Source: Bacteroidales bacterium (GTDB taxonomy: Bacteria > Bacteroidota > Bacteroidia > Bacteroidales > FEN-979). From it: 47,565 bases of DNA. Below the pieces are notes generated by a model. It saw only the letters and a program-made list of their open reading frames with translations. It was not told the DNA's origin and searched no databases. The stretch is from NCBI GenBank assembly GCA_030681475.1, contig JAUXWT010000085.1, forward strand, positions 68,226 through 115,790, in the 5' to 3' direction. Below, piece after piece: positions 24,008 through 34,540 of this stretch (position 1 is its first letter; every line of letters starts with the position of its first letter). The translations under genes and the position numbers were made by a program.

Positions 24008-25720
24008 ATGAAAGATTTTACAACCCGATTAACAGTTTATATGGCAATTCTGCTTATATTCCCACAAGCGTCATTCAGCCAGGAGGTTAAGGTAAGCGGT
24101 GCCGAAAAATCACGGATGCATCACGAAGTGCCTGATCAAGAATATCTTGCTCCTCAGTCAGCAACGCCAAAAACATCACCTTCCCCGCAGGTGAGAGGCG
24201 CCGGCTTTTTCACCAAACAGGTCAATGTTGACATCAATGGCGACAATATTATCGGCGATGCGGCCAACGAGCCATCCATTGCCGTTGACCCGGTCAATCC
24301 CGACAAAATGGTTATCGGCTGGCGGCAATTTGACAACGTGGGCAGTAATTTCAGGCAGGCCGGATATGGTTATTCATCTGACGGCGGACAAACCTGGACA
24401 TTTCCCGGCGTGATCGACCCCATGGTTTTCCGATCAGATCCCGTTCTGGGTTTCGATGCCGATGGAAAATTTTATTATAACAGCCTGACAAACATTACTG
24501 GATTTTACACGTGCACGGTATATAAAAGCATCAATGGCGGGGCAGGATGGGACCAGGGTACTGATGCCCGGGGCGGGGACAAACAATGGATGGCCATTGA
24601 CCGTACCAGCGGGCAGGGCAACGGGAATATCTATTCCTGCTGGAACGCCTCTTTCAGTTCCTGCTTGCCCGGATTTTTTACCCGTTCGGCCAATGGCGGA
24701 GCAAGTTATGAAGATTGTATCGAGGTTGACGGTTATCCCTACTGGGGCACGATGGCAGTCGGCCCATCAGGCGAATTGTATATATCCGGCGCCGGTTCTT
24801 TTGACGGCGCAACAGTTATAAAATCAAACAATGTTCAAATACCAGGTTCAACGATCGGATGGGATTATGTAACCCAGGTCGGCCTGGATGGATATATTGT
24901 CGGCCAGGATCCGATCAATCCTGTTGGAATCCTTGGCCAGGTTAATGTCGGGGTTGACCATTCCAACGGGCCAGGCCATGGGAATGTTTACGTACTGGCC
25001 TCCGTTGCAAGGATCTCCTCGGCTGATCCTGCCGATGTGATGTTTGCCAGAAGTACCGACGGCGGGGCGACATTCGATCCGCCCAAACGGATTAATACGG
25101 ATGTGAGTACTTTAAACTACCAGTGGTTCGGAACCATGTCTGTTGCGCCAAACGGACGTATTGATGTAATTTGGCTCGATACCCGTGATGATTTCCCCGG
25201 CTCGTTCATGTCGGCGCTCTATTATTGTTATTCCGAAGACCAGGGCGAAACATGGTCGATCAACAAAAGGCTTTCCGATTCATTCGATCCGACGGTAGGG
25301 TATCCGCAACAGGCAAAAATGGGAGATTATTTCGATATGGTGTCGGATAACGACGGTGCACATCTCGCATGGGCCAATACCCTGAACGGGGAACAGGATG
25401 TTTATTATACCCACATCATTTCCACCATTGTCGGAATGAATGAAAATCAGGAGAATAACGAACTTTTTTCGCTGACCGCTTCTCCAAATCCATTCCGCGA
25501 TCATGCTGAAATCAGGTATAAACTTCCGAATAGCGGAAACGTGAAGATGGTCATCTGTGACCTTTATGGCGTGGTGAAACGTACTTTAGTTGATAAAGAT
25601 CAACCGGCAGGCGCCCGTTCCGTGACTTTTTATGACAAATCACTTCCTCCCGGATTCTATATATGCCGGTTGTCATTTGGATCACATACAAACACGACCC
25701 GGCTGATAAAGTTGAAATGA
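24008..25720 (+). CDS. BNR-repeat (sialidase-fold) secreted protein with T9SS sorting domain
   Basis: A 570-residue protein with a signal peptide ending ASFSQ, a beta-propeller with BNR/Asp-box repeats, and a T9SS type A domain. The Asp boxes are SSDGGQTWTF, SINGGAGWDQG, SANGGASYED, STDGGATFDPP and SEDQGETWSI. The sorting domain runs from SPNPFRDHAEIRY to TNTTRLIKLK. Asp boxes are structural and occur in sialidases and other glycan-binding propellers; no catalytic arginine triad can be assigned by eye, so enzymatic activity is not claimed. The carboxypeptidase gene starts 23 bp after its stop, so they probably share a transcript. Confidence 0.85.
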   Translation: MKDFTTRLTVYMAILLIFPQASFSQEVKVSGAEKSRMHHEVPDQEYLAPQSATPKTSPSPQVRGAGFFTKQVNVDINGDNIIGDAANEPSIAVDPVNPDKMVIGWRQFDNVGSNFRQAGYGYSSDGGQTWTFPGVIDPMVFRSDPVLGFDADGKFYYNSLTNITGFYTCTVYKSINGGAGWDQGTDARGGDKQWMAIDRTSGQGNGNIYSCWNASFSSCLPGFFTRSANGGASYEDCIEVDGYPYWGTMAVGPSGELYISGAGSFDGATVIKSNNVQIPGSTIGWDYVTQVGLDGYIVGQDPINPVGILGQVNVGVDHSNGPGHGNVYVLASVARISSADPADVMFARSTDGGATFDPPKRINTDVSTLNYQWFGTMSVAPNGRIDVIWLDTRDDFPGSFMSALYYCYSEDQGETWSINKRLSDSFDPTVGYPQQAKMGDYFDMVSDNDGAHLAWANTLNGEQDVYYTHIISTIVGMNENQENNELFSLTASPNPFRDHAEIRYKLPNSGNVKMVICDLYGVVKRTLVDKDQPAGARSVTFYDKSLPPGFYICRLSFGSHTNTTRLIKLK

Positions 25721-25743
25721 AATTTATCTAATGTGATTTCCTG

Positions 25744-28700
25744 ATGAAAAGAACACTTGTATTATTAATTCTATCCGTTCTGCTTACCGGGATGTTGTTA
25801 CACGCACAAGAAATTCCTGAAACCCTGAAGAAAAGGAATGAGGTTTATTTCACCTTCCAGGTAAAAGACAAAGCTGAATTTAACACGCTTACCCGCCTGA
25901 TCTCCATTGATAACGTGAAAGATAAAACGGTATGGGCCTACGCCAACATCAAACAATACCTTAAATTTCTGGAACTCGGGTATGATGTCACACTGTTGCC
26001 TGCCCCCGGTGATGGTCCCGGTGTCGAAATGGCTGACCATGTCATCTTAAGTCCGCTGACCACCTGGAATTATTATCCCACCTACACCGCTTATGAAAGC
26101 ATTATGGCCCAGTTTCAGACGATGTATCCGACCCTATGCAAACTCGATACGATCACCACATTGGCAAGCGGAAGAAGGCTGTTGGTGCTGAAAATCTCAG
26201 ACAATGTAGCAACAGACGAGTCAGAACCGGAGTTTTTTTATTCTTCGACCATGCATGGGGATGAAACGACCGGTTATATCCTGATGCTTCACCTCGCCGA
26301 TTATCTGCTATCGAATTACGGAACCAATCCCGAGGCAACAGATCTGATCAATAACATGGAGATCTATATTTGTCCCAATGCAAATCCCGACGGCACTTAT
26401 TACGGAGGGAACAGCACCGTAACCGGAGCACGCCGGTATAACATCAACGGGGTGGACCTGAACCGGAACTATCCCGATCCAAATGCCGGGCCGCATCCCG
26501 ACGGCAATGCGTGGCAACCTGAAACGGTGGCCTTCATGGATTTTGCCACCCAGCGCCATTTTGTCGCAGGGGCAAATTTCCACGGGGGGGCAGAAGTGGT
26601 CAATTACCCATGGGATACGTGGGCTGCGCTTCATCCCGACAACAATTGGTACTTTTACGTGAGCCGGGAATATGCTGATACGGTTCATATCCACGCCCCT
26701 GCAGGTTACATGGACTATCTGAACAACGGAATAACCAACGGATATGCATGGTACCCGGTTTACGGAGGCCGGCAGGATTACATGAATTACTACCGGCATT
26801 GCCGGGAGATCACCATCGAATTATCCGATACAAAACTTCTTCCTGCATCCCTGTTGCTGGCTCACTGGGATTACAACTGGCGTTCGCTGATCCTTTGGCT
26901 CAAAGAGGCACGGTATGGAATTCATGGGATCATCACCGACCAGGTGACCGGCAATCCGGTTGCCGCAAAAGTATTTATCATCGGGCATGACAACCTTAAC
27001 ACAGAGGTTTACTCCTCGGCTGGCAACGGGGATTATCACCGGCCGGTGAAAGCAGGCACATACACCCTTGAGATCAGCGCTCCCTGCTATCAGACCCAGA
27101 CCATCAGCGGGGTTTCCGTAACTGATCATGCCACTCTGACGTTGAATATCCAGCTTGTTCCAGGACCTTCAGCAGCAGTTACCACCGCAGCAATTACCTC
27201 GATTTCGTCGTCGGGCGTCGTATCGGGAGGAAATGTAATCTGTACCGGAAATACGCCGGTAACAGCACGAGGCGTTTGCTGGAGTACCTCGTTAAACCCT
27301 GTAGTGACAGGCAACCATTCAACAAACGGATCTGGCCCCGGCATATTTACCAGCCAGATCACGGGTTTATCTTCCATCACCACCTATCACGTGAGGGCTT
27401 ACGCGACCAACATATCGGGAACATACTATGGCGACGACATCCAGTTTACCACCTCCTGCGGGGCGGTCACTGCTTTTCCATGGAATGAAGGATTTGAGAA
27501 TGGCGGATCAATCCCAGGGTGCTGGACGCAGGAGCAGGTAAACAGCTCGGGTGTTAACTGGACTTTCATTACGGGCAGCGGCAACAGCCATCCCGCCCTT
27601 GCTCATAGCGGAAGCTACAATGCCTGTCTCAAGGATGGTTCAGCCGGGGATAACAAAACCCGTTTGATCACCCCGCCATTAAACCTTACCCAGGTTCCCA
27701 GCCCGCAGCTCAAATTCTGGCATACACAGGCTGTCTGGTCGGGCGACCAGGACCGGCTGACGATATTCTATAAAACATCATCCTGCGGTACATGGACACA
27801 GTTAACAACCTATACTGCCAGTATAACTACATGGACACAGGAAACAATACCATTGCCCGCAACATCCGGAGAATATTACATCGCTTTCGAGGGAAATGCA
27901 AAATGGGGATATGGAGTTTGTGTTGACGATGTAGAGGTTTCGACCTCCTGCTCCACAACGTTCCCGGTCAGCATTTCAATTACCGCTTCGGAAAACCCGG
28001 TCAATCAGGGCAGCAGTGTTTCTTTTACAGCATCACCCGTCAATGGGGGATCTGCTCCGGCATACCAGTGGAAAGTGAATGGAAACAATGCGGGGATCAA
28101 CAATTCGGTTTTCACATATACCCCGGCATCCGGTGACCAGATAACCTGCATGCTTACCTCGAATGCCTCCTGCGTTACCGGCAACCCGGCCGTTTCCAAC
28201 CAGGTGACCATGACCGTGATCAGCATTCCTTCTGAACTGGAACTTCAAAACCTTTCCATTTCAGATGACCAATGTTATAATGCCAATCAAACCATCACCG
28301 TCGCCGGAAACGAAACTTCTTTTATAGTCTCGAACACCGGAACCGCCACGATGATCGCGGGAGAAAATATTCTTTATTACCCGGGAACTGTTGTAGCCCA
28401 GGGTGGCCATATGCATGGATATATTGCACCGGGCGGTCCCTGGTGTGCTGTTCCTGCGATAGCGATCACAACTACGGGAACAATTGAGATGCATCAGGAA
28501 ACAGATGCACAGTTTTACAAGATCTATCCCAACCCGGCGACCAATCAGTTCACGCTAGAAATAACCGATTCGCCTACCCGGGAAAAATGCGTGATTGAAA
28601 TCTACGATATATTGGGACGAATGAGGTTGACTTCAAAGCTGGCAGGTAAACTGAAACATGAAATCTCTTTATCCGGGATTCCGGCAGGTATTTACCTGAT

Positions 28701-28755
28701 GCATTTCAGATCAGGGAATTACAATACTACGTCAAGAATCGTCAAACAAGACTGA
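25744..28755 (+). CDS. Secreted M14 zinc carboxypeptidase with T9SS sorting domain
   Basis: A 1003-residue protein. A signal peptide (to LLHAQ) precedes an M14 peptidase domain at about 100-385: zinc ligands HGDE (H171, E174) and H280 in ANFHGGAEVVNYPWD, substrate-site GVDLNRNYP, and probable catalytic E359 in ITIEL. Then come a carboxypeptidase-regulatory-like domain (about 395-475), a fibronectin-III-like region, a MAM/lectin-like region (about 580-735), and one Ig-like unit of the type repeated in the two following genes. A short beta-stack module (LQNLSISDDQC to GPWC) and the T9SS domain complete it. It cleaves C-terminal residues or peptides at the surface. A hairpin terminator follows. 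Confidence 0.92.
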   Translation: MKRTLVLLILSVLLTGMLLHAQEIPETLKKRNEVYFTFQVKDKAEFNTLTRLISIDNVKDKTVWAYANIKQYLKFLELGYDVTLLPAPGDGPGVEMADHVILSPLTTWNYYPTYTAYESIMAQFQTMYPTLCKLDTITTLASGRRLLVLKISDNVATDESEPEFFYSSTMHGDETTGYILMLHLADYLLSNYGTNPEATDLINNMEIYICPNANPDGTYYGGNSTVTGARRYNINGVDLNRNYPDPNAGPHPDGNAWQPETVAFMDFATQRHFVAGANFHGGAEVVNYPWDTWAALHPDNNWYFYVSREYADTVHIHAPAGYMDYLNNGITNGYAWYPVYGGRQDYMNYYRHCREITIELSDTKLLPASLLLAHWDYNWRSLILWLKEARYGIHGIITDQVTGNPVAAKVFIIGHDNLNTEVYSSAGNGDYHRPVKAGTYTLEISAPCYQTQTISGVSVTDHATLTLNIQLVPGPSAAVTTAAITSISSSGVVSGGNVICTGNTPVTARGVCWSTSLNPVVTGNHSTNGSGPGIFTSQITGLSSITTYHVRAYATNISGTYYGDDIQFTTSCGAVTAFPWNEGFENGGSIPGCWTQEQVNSSGVNWTFITGSGNSHPALAHSGSYNACLKDGSAGDNKTRLITPPLNLTQVPSPQLKFWHTQAVWSGDQDRLTIFYKTSSCGTWTQLTTYTASITTWTQETIPLPATSGEYYIAFEGNAKWGYGVCVDDVEVSTSCSTTFPVSISITASENPVNQGSSVSFTASPVNGGSAPAYQWKVNGNNAGINNSVFTYTPASGDQITCMLTSNASCVTGNPAVSNQVTMTVISIPSELELQNLSISDDQCYNANQTITVAGNETSFIVSNTGTATMIAGENILYYPGTVVAQGGHMHGYIAPGGPWCAVPAIAITTTGTIEMHQETDAQFYKIYPNPATNQFTLEITDSPTREKCVIEIYDILGRMRLTSKLAGKLKHEISLSGIPAGIYLMHFRSGNYNTTSRIVKQD

Positions 28756-28811
28756 TCAATTTTATATACTTTCCCCTTACCATTCAGATAAATGTGTCTG
28801 AACCTTGGAGG

Positions 28812-28840
28812 CAGATGGCGTGATTCCTTCACGCCATCTG
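28812..28840 (+). terminator. Hairpin terminator after carboxypeptidase gene
   Basis: CAGATGGCGTGA, loop TTCCT, TCACGCCATCTG: a perfect 12-bp stem followed by TATTTATT. It lies 57 bp after the stop codon. The rest of 28756-29022 shows no gene. Confidence 0.7.
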
Positions 28841-29022
28841 TATTTATTACTCCCTGATAATGAGAAACATATCTCTTGTCTTAACGCAATAGATTGCGGG
28901 TTCACGGTATTGTATTTTATGGATTTCCAACATTGTTACCCTTCTTGGAATCCAATATCTTTTCACCTTTAAGTTTTATGTAAAAATTTCAGTTTAACGA
29001 TATTAATTTTATAACAATCGAA

Positions 29023-32000
29023 ATGAAACGCGGGACACAAATTTTTTGCATTGCACTGGTTGCACTTGCCCAGATGCTTATGAAGGCAGACAACACTTTT
29101 GCCGTTATTGCGAACCCCGATCCGATCAGTTATACCCAACCTGACGGTTCTGTTCTGACAATTTTGCTGAAAGGCGATGAATTCATCCATTGGGCTGTAA
29201 CGACAGACGGTTATACCATCATGACGAATTCAAAAGGAACCTATGAATATGCTGCCACTGATAATTCAGGCAGGCTTACCTTTTCCGGCATCCAGGCCAA
29301 TGATCCGGGAAAGCGCAGTAATGCAGAGACCACCTGGTTAAAAAGGACCGGAACAGGTCTGTTTTTCAGTGAAACACAAATAAAGGAAATGAAAGGAATC
29401 CTGATCAACGGTGGGGCGCCAAAGGCGCCATTGATGGGAGGCTTCCCATCAACCGGAACCAGAAAATTGCTAATGATCCTTGCGAATTTCAGCAATACAA
29501 CGACCACCTATACCCAAACCAACTTCAATAATTACATGAATCAGGTAAATTACAATAGTACCGGAAGCTTCAGGGACTATTACATTGAAGTTTCCTACGG
29601 ACAGCTTACCGTAAACACTACAGTAACTGTTTGGGTCACACTTCCAAATACACATGATTACTATGGTCCTGACACCAAGTGGGGCGAGTTTGCCTATCAA
29701 TCCGTAGTTGCGGCAGACAACCAGGCTGCGGTAAATTTTGCGGAATATGATAATAACCTGGATGGAATCGTTGATGGTGTTGCCATCATTCACCAGGGGC
29801 GCGGGCAGGAAGAATCCGGCAACACAAACGATATCTGGTCGCATAGCTGGGATCTTACATCCGCAGGATATTCAGCCGCGCAGAGGACATTCGACGGGGT
29901 AAAGGTTAATGCCTATACCACAATGCCAGAAAAAAATGCCACATCCATGGGAACAATCGGAGTCATGTGTCATGAATTTGGTCATAATCTTGGAGCCCCT
30001 GATTTTTATGATACCGATTACGCAACAGGAGGTTCATATACAGGTACCGGGAAATGGGATCTGATGGCAGGCGGGTCGTGGAATGGCGCTTCAGGAACAA
30101 AACCTGCACACCCAAATGCCTGGGTTAAAGCATTCATGAACTGGACAAACCCTGTTGTGTTAACCACTGCGCAATCAAAAACGCTACGAAACGCACAATC
30201 ATATCCCGACGTTGTCCGGTACAATACGACCACAACAAATGAATATTTCTTATGTGAGAACCGGCAACAAACCGGTTTCGACGTTGGGATCCCGGGCCAT
30301 GGACTGATTATCTACCATGTGGATGGGACATATATTTCAACGCATACATCAACAAATAATATTAACACAACCTCCCATCAGGGATTGTACCCCGTTTGTG
30401 CCAACGCCACCGGAAATCCGCCAACAGTATATGGTACAATCAATGGCGGAGGTTGTCCTTATCCGGGTACAGGAAATAAATCTTCCTTTACTGATGCCAC
30501 AACTCCTCACTCCCGTTCATGGGCAGGAGCCAACACAAGTCTGCCTTTGACAAACATTTCTGAAAATACAACGACCAAGGAGATTTCTTTCTGTTTCATC
30601 AGTTGCGTTGCCACAGATAATCCAACCAATTTCTCAGCCGTTTCCACAGGCTCCGGTCAGATCAATTTAACCTGGATACTAAATGCAACGGGTAACCCTG
30701 TTATGATTGCTTTTAGCACAAATCTGACCTTCGGGACCCCGGTTCAAGGTACAAGCTATACTGCCGGGAATGCCATCCCAGGAGGCGGAACAGTTTTATA
30801 CTACGGAACCAACACAAGCTATAGTCATACCGGGTTAAGTCCCAATACAACATATTATTACAAAGCATGGTCAGTAGGGTCAGGAGCCAACTATTCAACC
30901 GGGGTCACGGCAAATGCGACAACTTCATGCGCTACTTATTATCCGGTTGGTGTATTGATAGCCGCCTCGGTAAATCCGGCTTGTGCCGGCACAAGTGTTA
31001 CTTTTACAGCCACCCCTGTAAATGGAGGCACAACCCCGGCATATCAGTGGAAAGTCAATGGTTCAAATGTGACCGGCGCAACAAATGCCATTTATTCATT
31101 TATTCCGGCAAACAATAATACGATCAGTTGCATTCTAACATCAAACGCTTCATGTGTAACCGGTAACCCTGCTACGTCGAATACGATAACTATGATCGTG
31201 TCCCCTGTGCTTGTTGTTGGGTCGATAAGTTCAGAACAGTCGATCTGTGCAAATACAACACCGTCACAACTAAACGGAGTTGCCCCGTTGAATGGCACGA
31301 ATCCCACATTCCAGTGGCAGAGTTCACTGGATAACCTCACTTTTTACAACATCAGCGGAGCAACGATGCTCAACTATCAGCCAGGAGCGCTGACTGCGAC
31401 AACATATTACAGGCAACTACAAAATGCTGAAGGGACCTGCGGCGGACCACTGCCGACAAATGTTGTAACTGTTTCAGTTAACCCGTTACTATTGGTCAGT
31501 ATAACGATCACGGCCTCGGCCAACCCGGTTTGTGCAGGTACAAGTGTAACCTTCACGGCCGCGCCGGTAAATGGAGGCACAGCTCCGTCATACCAGTGGA
31601 AAGTCAACGGCACAAATGTGACCGGCGCTACAAATGCCACCTATTCATTTATTCCGGATAATAACAATTCGATCGCTTGTGTTCTTACCTCCAATGAAAG
31701 TTGTACCATCGGAAAGTCTGCCACCTCTAATACGGTGACCATGAGCGTGAACCCTATGCTTATCGTTGGATCAATAAGTTCGAACCAGACTATCTGTGCT
31801 AATGTCATTCCTGCTCAATTAAACGGTATTGCACCGTCGAATGGCACGAACCCCACATACCAGTGGCAGAGTTCACTGAATAACCTCACTTTTTACAACA
31901 TCAGCGGAGCAACGATGCTCAACTATCAGCCAGGAGCGCTGACTGCGACAACATATTACAGGCAACTACAAAATGCCGAGGGTACCTGCGGCGGACCTCT

Positions 32001-34197
32001 GCCAACAAATGTGGTAACTGTTACACTTAATCCTTTGTTGCCGGTGAGTGTGGCGATTGCAGCCTCAACGAACCCGCTTTGTGCCGGTACAAATGTTACC
32101 TTCACGGCCAATCCGGTAAATGGAGGCACAACTCCGTCATACCAGTGGAAGGTGAACGGCACGAATGTGACCGGTGCGACCGGCGCGACCTATTCTTATG
32201 TCCCTGCAAACAACAATACAGTATCCTGTCTGCTAACCTCCAGCGAGACCTGCACTACAGGCAACCCGGCCGTCTCAAATACATTGACCATGAGCGTGAA
32301 TCCCATACTTATTGTTGGATCAATAAGTTCAGACCAAACTATCTGCGCTAACGACATTCCGGCTCAATTAAACGGAGTTACACCGTCGAATGGGACGAAT
32401 CCCACATACCAGTGGCAGAGTTCACTGGATAACCTCACTTTTTACAACATCATCGGAGCAACGATGCTCAACTATCAACCAGGAGTATTAACCGCTTCCA
32501 CATTCTACAGGCAGTTACAAAATACTGATGGTACCTGCGACGGACCATTACCGACAAATGTGGTAACCATGACGGTGAACCCGCTGCTGCCGGTAAGTGT
32601 GACGATCGCGGCATCTGCGAACCCTGTTTGTGCAGGTACAAGCGTGATCTTCACGGCCATGCCGGTCAATGGCGGAACAACCCCTGCATACCAATGGAAA
32701 GTAAACGGCACGAATGTGACGGGAGCTACCGGCGCGATCTATTCCTATGTCCCTGCAAACAACAACACGATCTCCTGTGTACTTACCTCCAGCGAGACCT
32801 GCACCACCGGCAACCCTGCCACCTCGAACACGGTGACCATGACGGTGAACCCGTTGCTGCCGGTGAGCGTGACGATCGCGGCCTCGGCAAACCCTGTTTG
32901 TGCAGGTACAAGCGTGATCTTCACGGCCATGCCGGTCAATGGCGGAACAACCCCTGCATACCAATGGAAAGTAAACGGCACGAATGTGACGGGAGCTACC
33001 GGCGCGACCTATTCATTTGTCCCGTCAAACAGCAACACGATCGCCTGTGTGCTGACCTCCAGCGAGACCTGCACCACCGGCAACCCGGCCACCTCGAATA
33101 CGGTGACCATGACGGTGAACCCGCTGCTGCCGGTAAGCGTGACGATCGCGGCCTCGGCAAACCCGGTTTGTGCCGGAACGGGGGTAACGTTCACGGCCAA
33201 CCCGGTTAATGGTGGCACAACCCCGGCATATCAGTGGAAAGTCAACGGCACGATTGTGACCGGAGCTACCAATGTCACCTATTCATTTGTCCCGTCAAAC
33301 AGCAACACGATCGCCTGTGTGCTGACCTCCAGCGAGACCTGCACCACCGGCAACCCGGCAACCTCAAATACGGTGACCATGACGGTGAACCCATTGCTGC
33401 CGGTAAGCGTCACGATCGTGACATCGGCAAACCCGGTATTTGCAGGAACAAGCGTAACTTTTACAGCTTCACCGGTCAATGGAGGAACTGCTCCTGTATT
33501 TTTGTGGAAAGTGAATGGTATAGTTGTACCGGGCGCTACCAGTTCAACTTATATTTATGCACCAGGCAACGGAGATGTAATCATTTGCATTCTTACATCA
33601 AATGCAACTTGTGCGATAAATAATCCGGCTACATCCAATTCAGTTGTGATGACGGTCAACACAGTTCCGGCAACAAATGTGCTTCAAAATCTGAACATTA
33701 CCGGTACTCAGTGTTTCGATGCGCTTCAAACGATCACAGTAGCAGGAGACAGGTTCTTTTTCACGATACAGAATGGCGGACGCGCAACCATGATTGCAGG
33801 ACAAAAAATAAATTACCTGCAAGGAACACGTGTCTATCCCGGAGGTTATATGAGGGGGTATATTACCACAAATGGCCAGTATTGCGGATCTATGGTTCCT
33901 TCAATTCCTACGGTCGTTGAAGGAACAGAACCGATTGTTATCAGCCGGGTTCAGCCCTTCTTCAGGGTATTTCCCAATCCAACTCCGGGAGTTTTTGTCC
34001 TGGATCTGGGCAGGTACGGCAGTTTTGAAACTATCCTGGTTGAATTATATAGTATGACCGGAAAAAAACTGATATCCAACATTTTGACCGGGGGAAGGAA
34101 ATATGATCTGACCCTGAATGGCAATCCTGTGGGCATTTATCTGTTAAAGGTAGGAGCTGGAACGAATTCCGGAACGGTGAGGATCATAAAGCAATAG
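29023..34197 (+). CDS. Secreted M6 metalloprotease with Ig-like repeats and T9SS sorting domain
   Basis: A 1724-residue protein. After a signal peptide and propeptide, an M6 (immune-inhibitor-A-like) peptidase domain spans about 140-500, with zinc motif HEFGH at 317-321 and the nearby GTGKWDLMAGGSW. Next are a fibronectin-like domain (ATDNPTNFSAVSTG to TTSC), ten Ig-like repeats (seven 'A' type and three 'B' type in order A-B-A-B-A-B-A-A-A-A), a beta-stack module (LQNLNITGTQC to NGQYCG) and a T9SS type A domain ending TVRIIKQ. It is probably a surface-bound endopeptidase held away from the cell by the repeats. The downstream giant gene shares everything except the peptidase part. Confidence 0.92.
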   Translation: MKRGTQIFCIALVALAQMLMKADNTFAVIANPDPISYTQPDGSVLTILLKGDEFIHWAVTTDGYTIMTNSKGTYEYAATDNSGRLTFSGIQANDPGKRSNAETTWLKRTGTGLFFSETQIKEMKGILINGGAPKAPLMGGFPSTGTRKLLMILANFSNTTTTYTQTNFNNYMNQVNYNSTGSFRDYYIEVSYGQLTVNTTVTVWVTLPNTHDYYGPDTKWGEFAYQSVVAADNQAAVNFAEYDNNLDGIVDGVAIIHQGRGQEESGNTNDIWSHSWDLTSAGYSAAQRTFDGVKVNAYTTMPEKNATSMGTIGVMCHEFGHNLGAPDFYDTDYATGGSYTGTGKWDLMAGGSWNGASGTKPAHPNAWVKAFMNWTNPVVLTTAQSKTLRNAQSYPDVVRYNTTTTNEYFLCENRQQTGFDVGIPGHGLIIYHVDGTYISTHTSTNNINTTSHQGLYPVCANATGNPPTVYGTINGGGCPYPGTGNKSSFTDATTPHSRSWAGANTSLPLTNISENTTTKEISFCFISCVATDNPTNFSAVSTGSGQINLTWILNATGNPVMIAFSTNLTFGTPVQGTSYTAGNAIPGGGTVLYYGTNTSYSHTGLSPNTTYYYKAWSVGSGANYSTGVTANATTSCATYYPVGVLIAASVNPACAGTSVTFTATPVNGGTTPAYQWKVNGSNVTGATNAIYSFIPANNNTISCILTSNASCVTGNPATSNTITMIVSPVLVVGSISSEQSICANTTPSQLNGVAPLNGTNPTFQWQSSLDNLTFYNISGATMLNYQPGALTATTYYRQLQNAEGTCGGPLPTNVVTVSVNPLLLVSITITASANPVCAGTSVTFTAAPVNGGTAPSYQWKVNGTNVTGATNATYSFIPDNNNSIACVLTSNESCTIGKSATSNTVTMSVNPMLIVGSISSNQTICANVIPAQLNGIAPSNGTNPTYQWQSSLNNLTFYNISGATMLNYQPGALTATTYYRQLQNAEGTCGGPLPTNVVTVTLNPLLPVSVAIAASTNPLCAGTNVTFTANPVNGGTTPSYQWKVNGTNVTGATGATYSYVPANNNTVSCLLTSSETCTTGNPAVSNTLTMSVNPILIVGSISSDQTICANDIPAQLNGVTPSNGTNPTYQWQSSLDNLTFYNIIGATMLNYQPGVLTASTFYRQLQNTDGTCDGPLPTNVVTMTVNPLLPVSVTIAASANPVCAGTSVIFTAMPVNGGTTPAYQWKVNGTNVTGATGAIYSYVPANNNTISCVLTSSETCTTGNPATSNTVTMTVNPLLPVSVTIAASANPVCAGTSVIFTAMPVNGGTTPAYQWKVNGTNVTGATGATYSFVPSNSNTIACVLTSSETCTTGNPATSNTVTMTVNPLLPVSVTIAASANPVCAGTGVTFTANPVNGGTTPAYQWKVNGTIVTGATNVTYSFVPSNSNTIACVLTSSETCTTGNPATSNTVTMTVNPLLPVSVTIVTSANPVFAGTSVTFTASPVNGGTAPVFLWKVNGIVVPGATSSTYIYAPGNGDVIICILTSNATCAINNPATSNSVVMTVNTVPATNVLQNLNITGTQCFDALQTITVAGDRFFFTIQNGGRATMIAGQKINYLQGTRVYPGGYMRGYITTNGQYCGSMVPSIPTVVEGTEPIVISRVQPFFRVFPNPTPGVFVLDLGRYGSFETILVELYSMTGKKLISNILTGGRKYDLTLNGNPVGIYLLKVGAGTNSGTVRIIKQ
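30943..33669 (+). repeat. Tandem Ig-like repeats in the M6 protease gene
   Basis: Ten units. A-type units (about 90-92 codons) carry SANPVCAGT, YQWKVNG and CxLTSxxxC; B-type units (91 codons) carry GSISSxQTIC, YQWQSSLxNLTF and GTCGGPLPTN. The last four A units are each exactly 270 bp (32590, 32860, 33130, 33400). Bases 32620-32737 are identical to 32890-33007, and 31331-31427 to 31880-31976. Confidence 0.92.
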
Positions 34198-34314
34198 TAA
34201 GCAGGGAGAGTCAAAAAATCACCGATAGGTATCTGTTTTCGTTTAATTCCAACGGTACCATGATCAGAACAGTCGTTGTGAAGTAGTAAAAACAGCGAAA
34301 ATTTATGATTTTCC

Positions 34315-34343
34315 TTGACAACAGCAATTAATTGTACTATATT
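34315..34343 (+). promoter_or_regulatory. Candidate promoter for the giant gene
   Basis: TTGACA, a 17-base spacer, TATATT: an almost ideal sigma-70-type arrangement about 200 bases before the ATG. Bacteroidota usually use other elements, so this may be chance. The whole 343-bp gap 34198-34540 has no gene, and no other feature was recognised in it. Confidence 0.35.
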
Positions 34344-34540
34344 TATTGCCCCCAAAAACTTTATTGCAATATAACATCGGCAATGCCATGACGCTTTGGA
34401 AAAATATCCATACTTAGGGAGTTGTCTTTGGTATGTATTGTATTAAAATTGAGCAGGTTCAGTATTTGTTGTTTCCTCACCGAAAATCATCAAAATAATA
34501 TCCCTTAACTATTTTCTGATCCAAAACTTATAAACACGAA

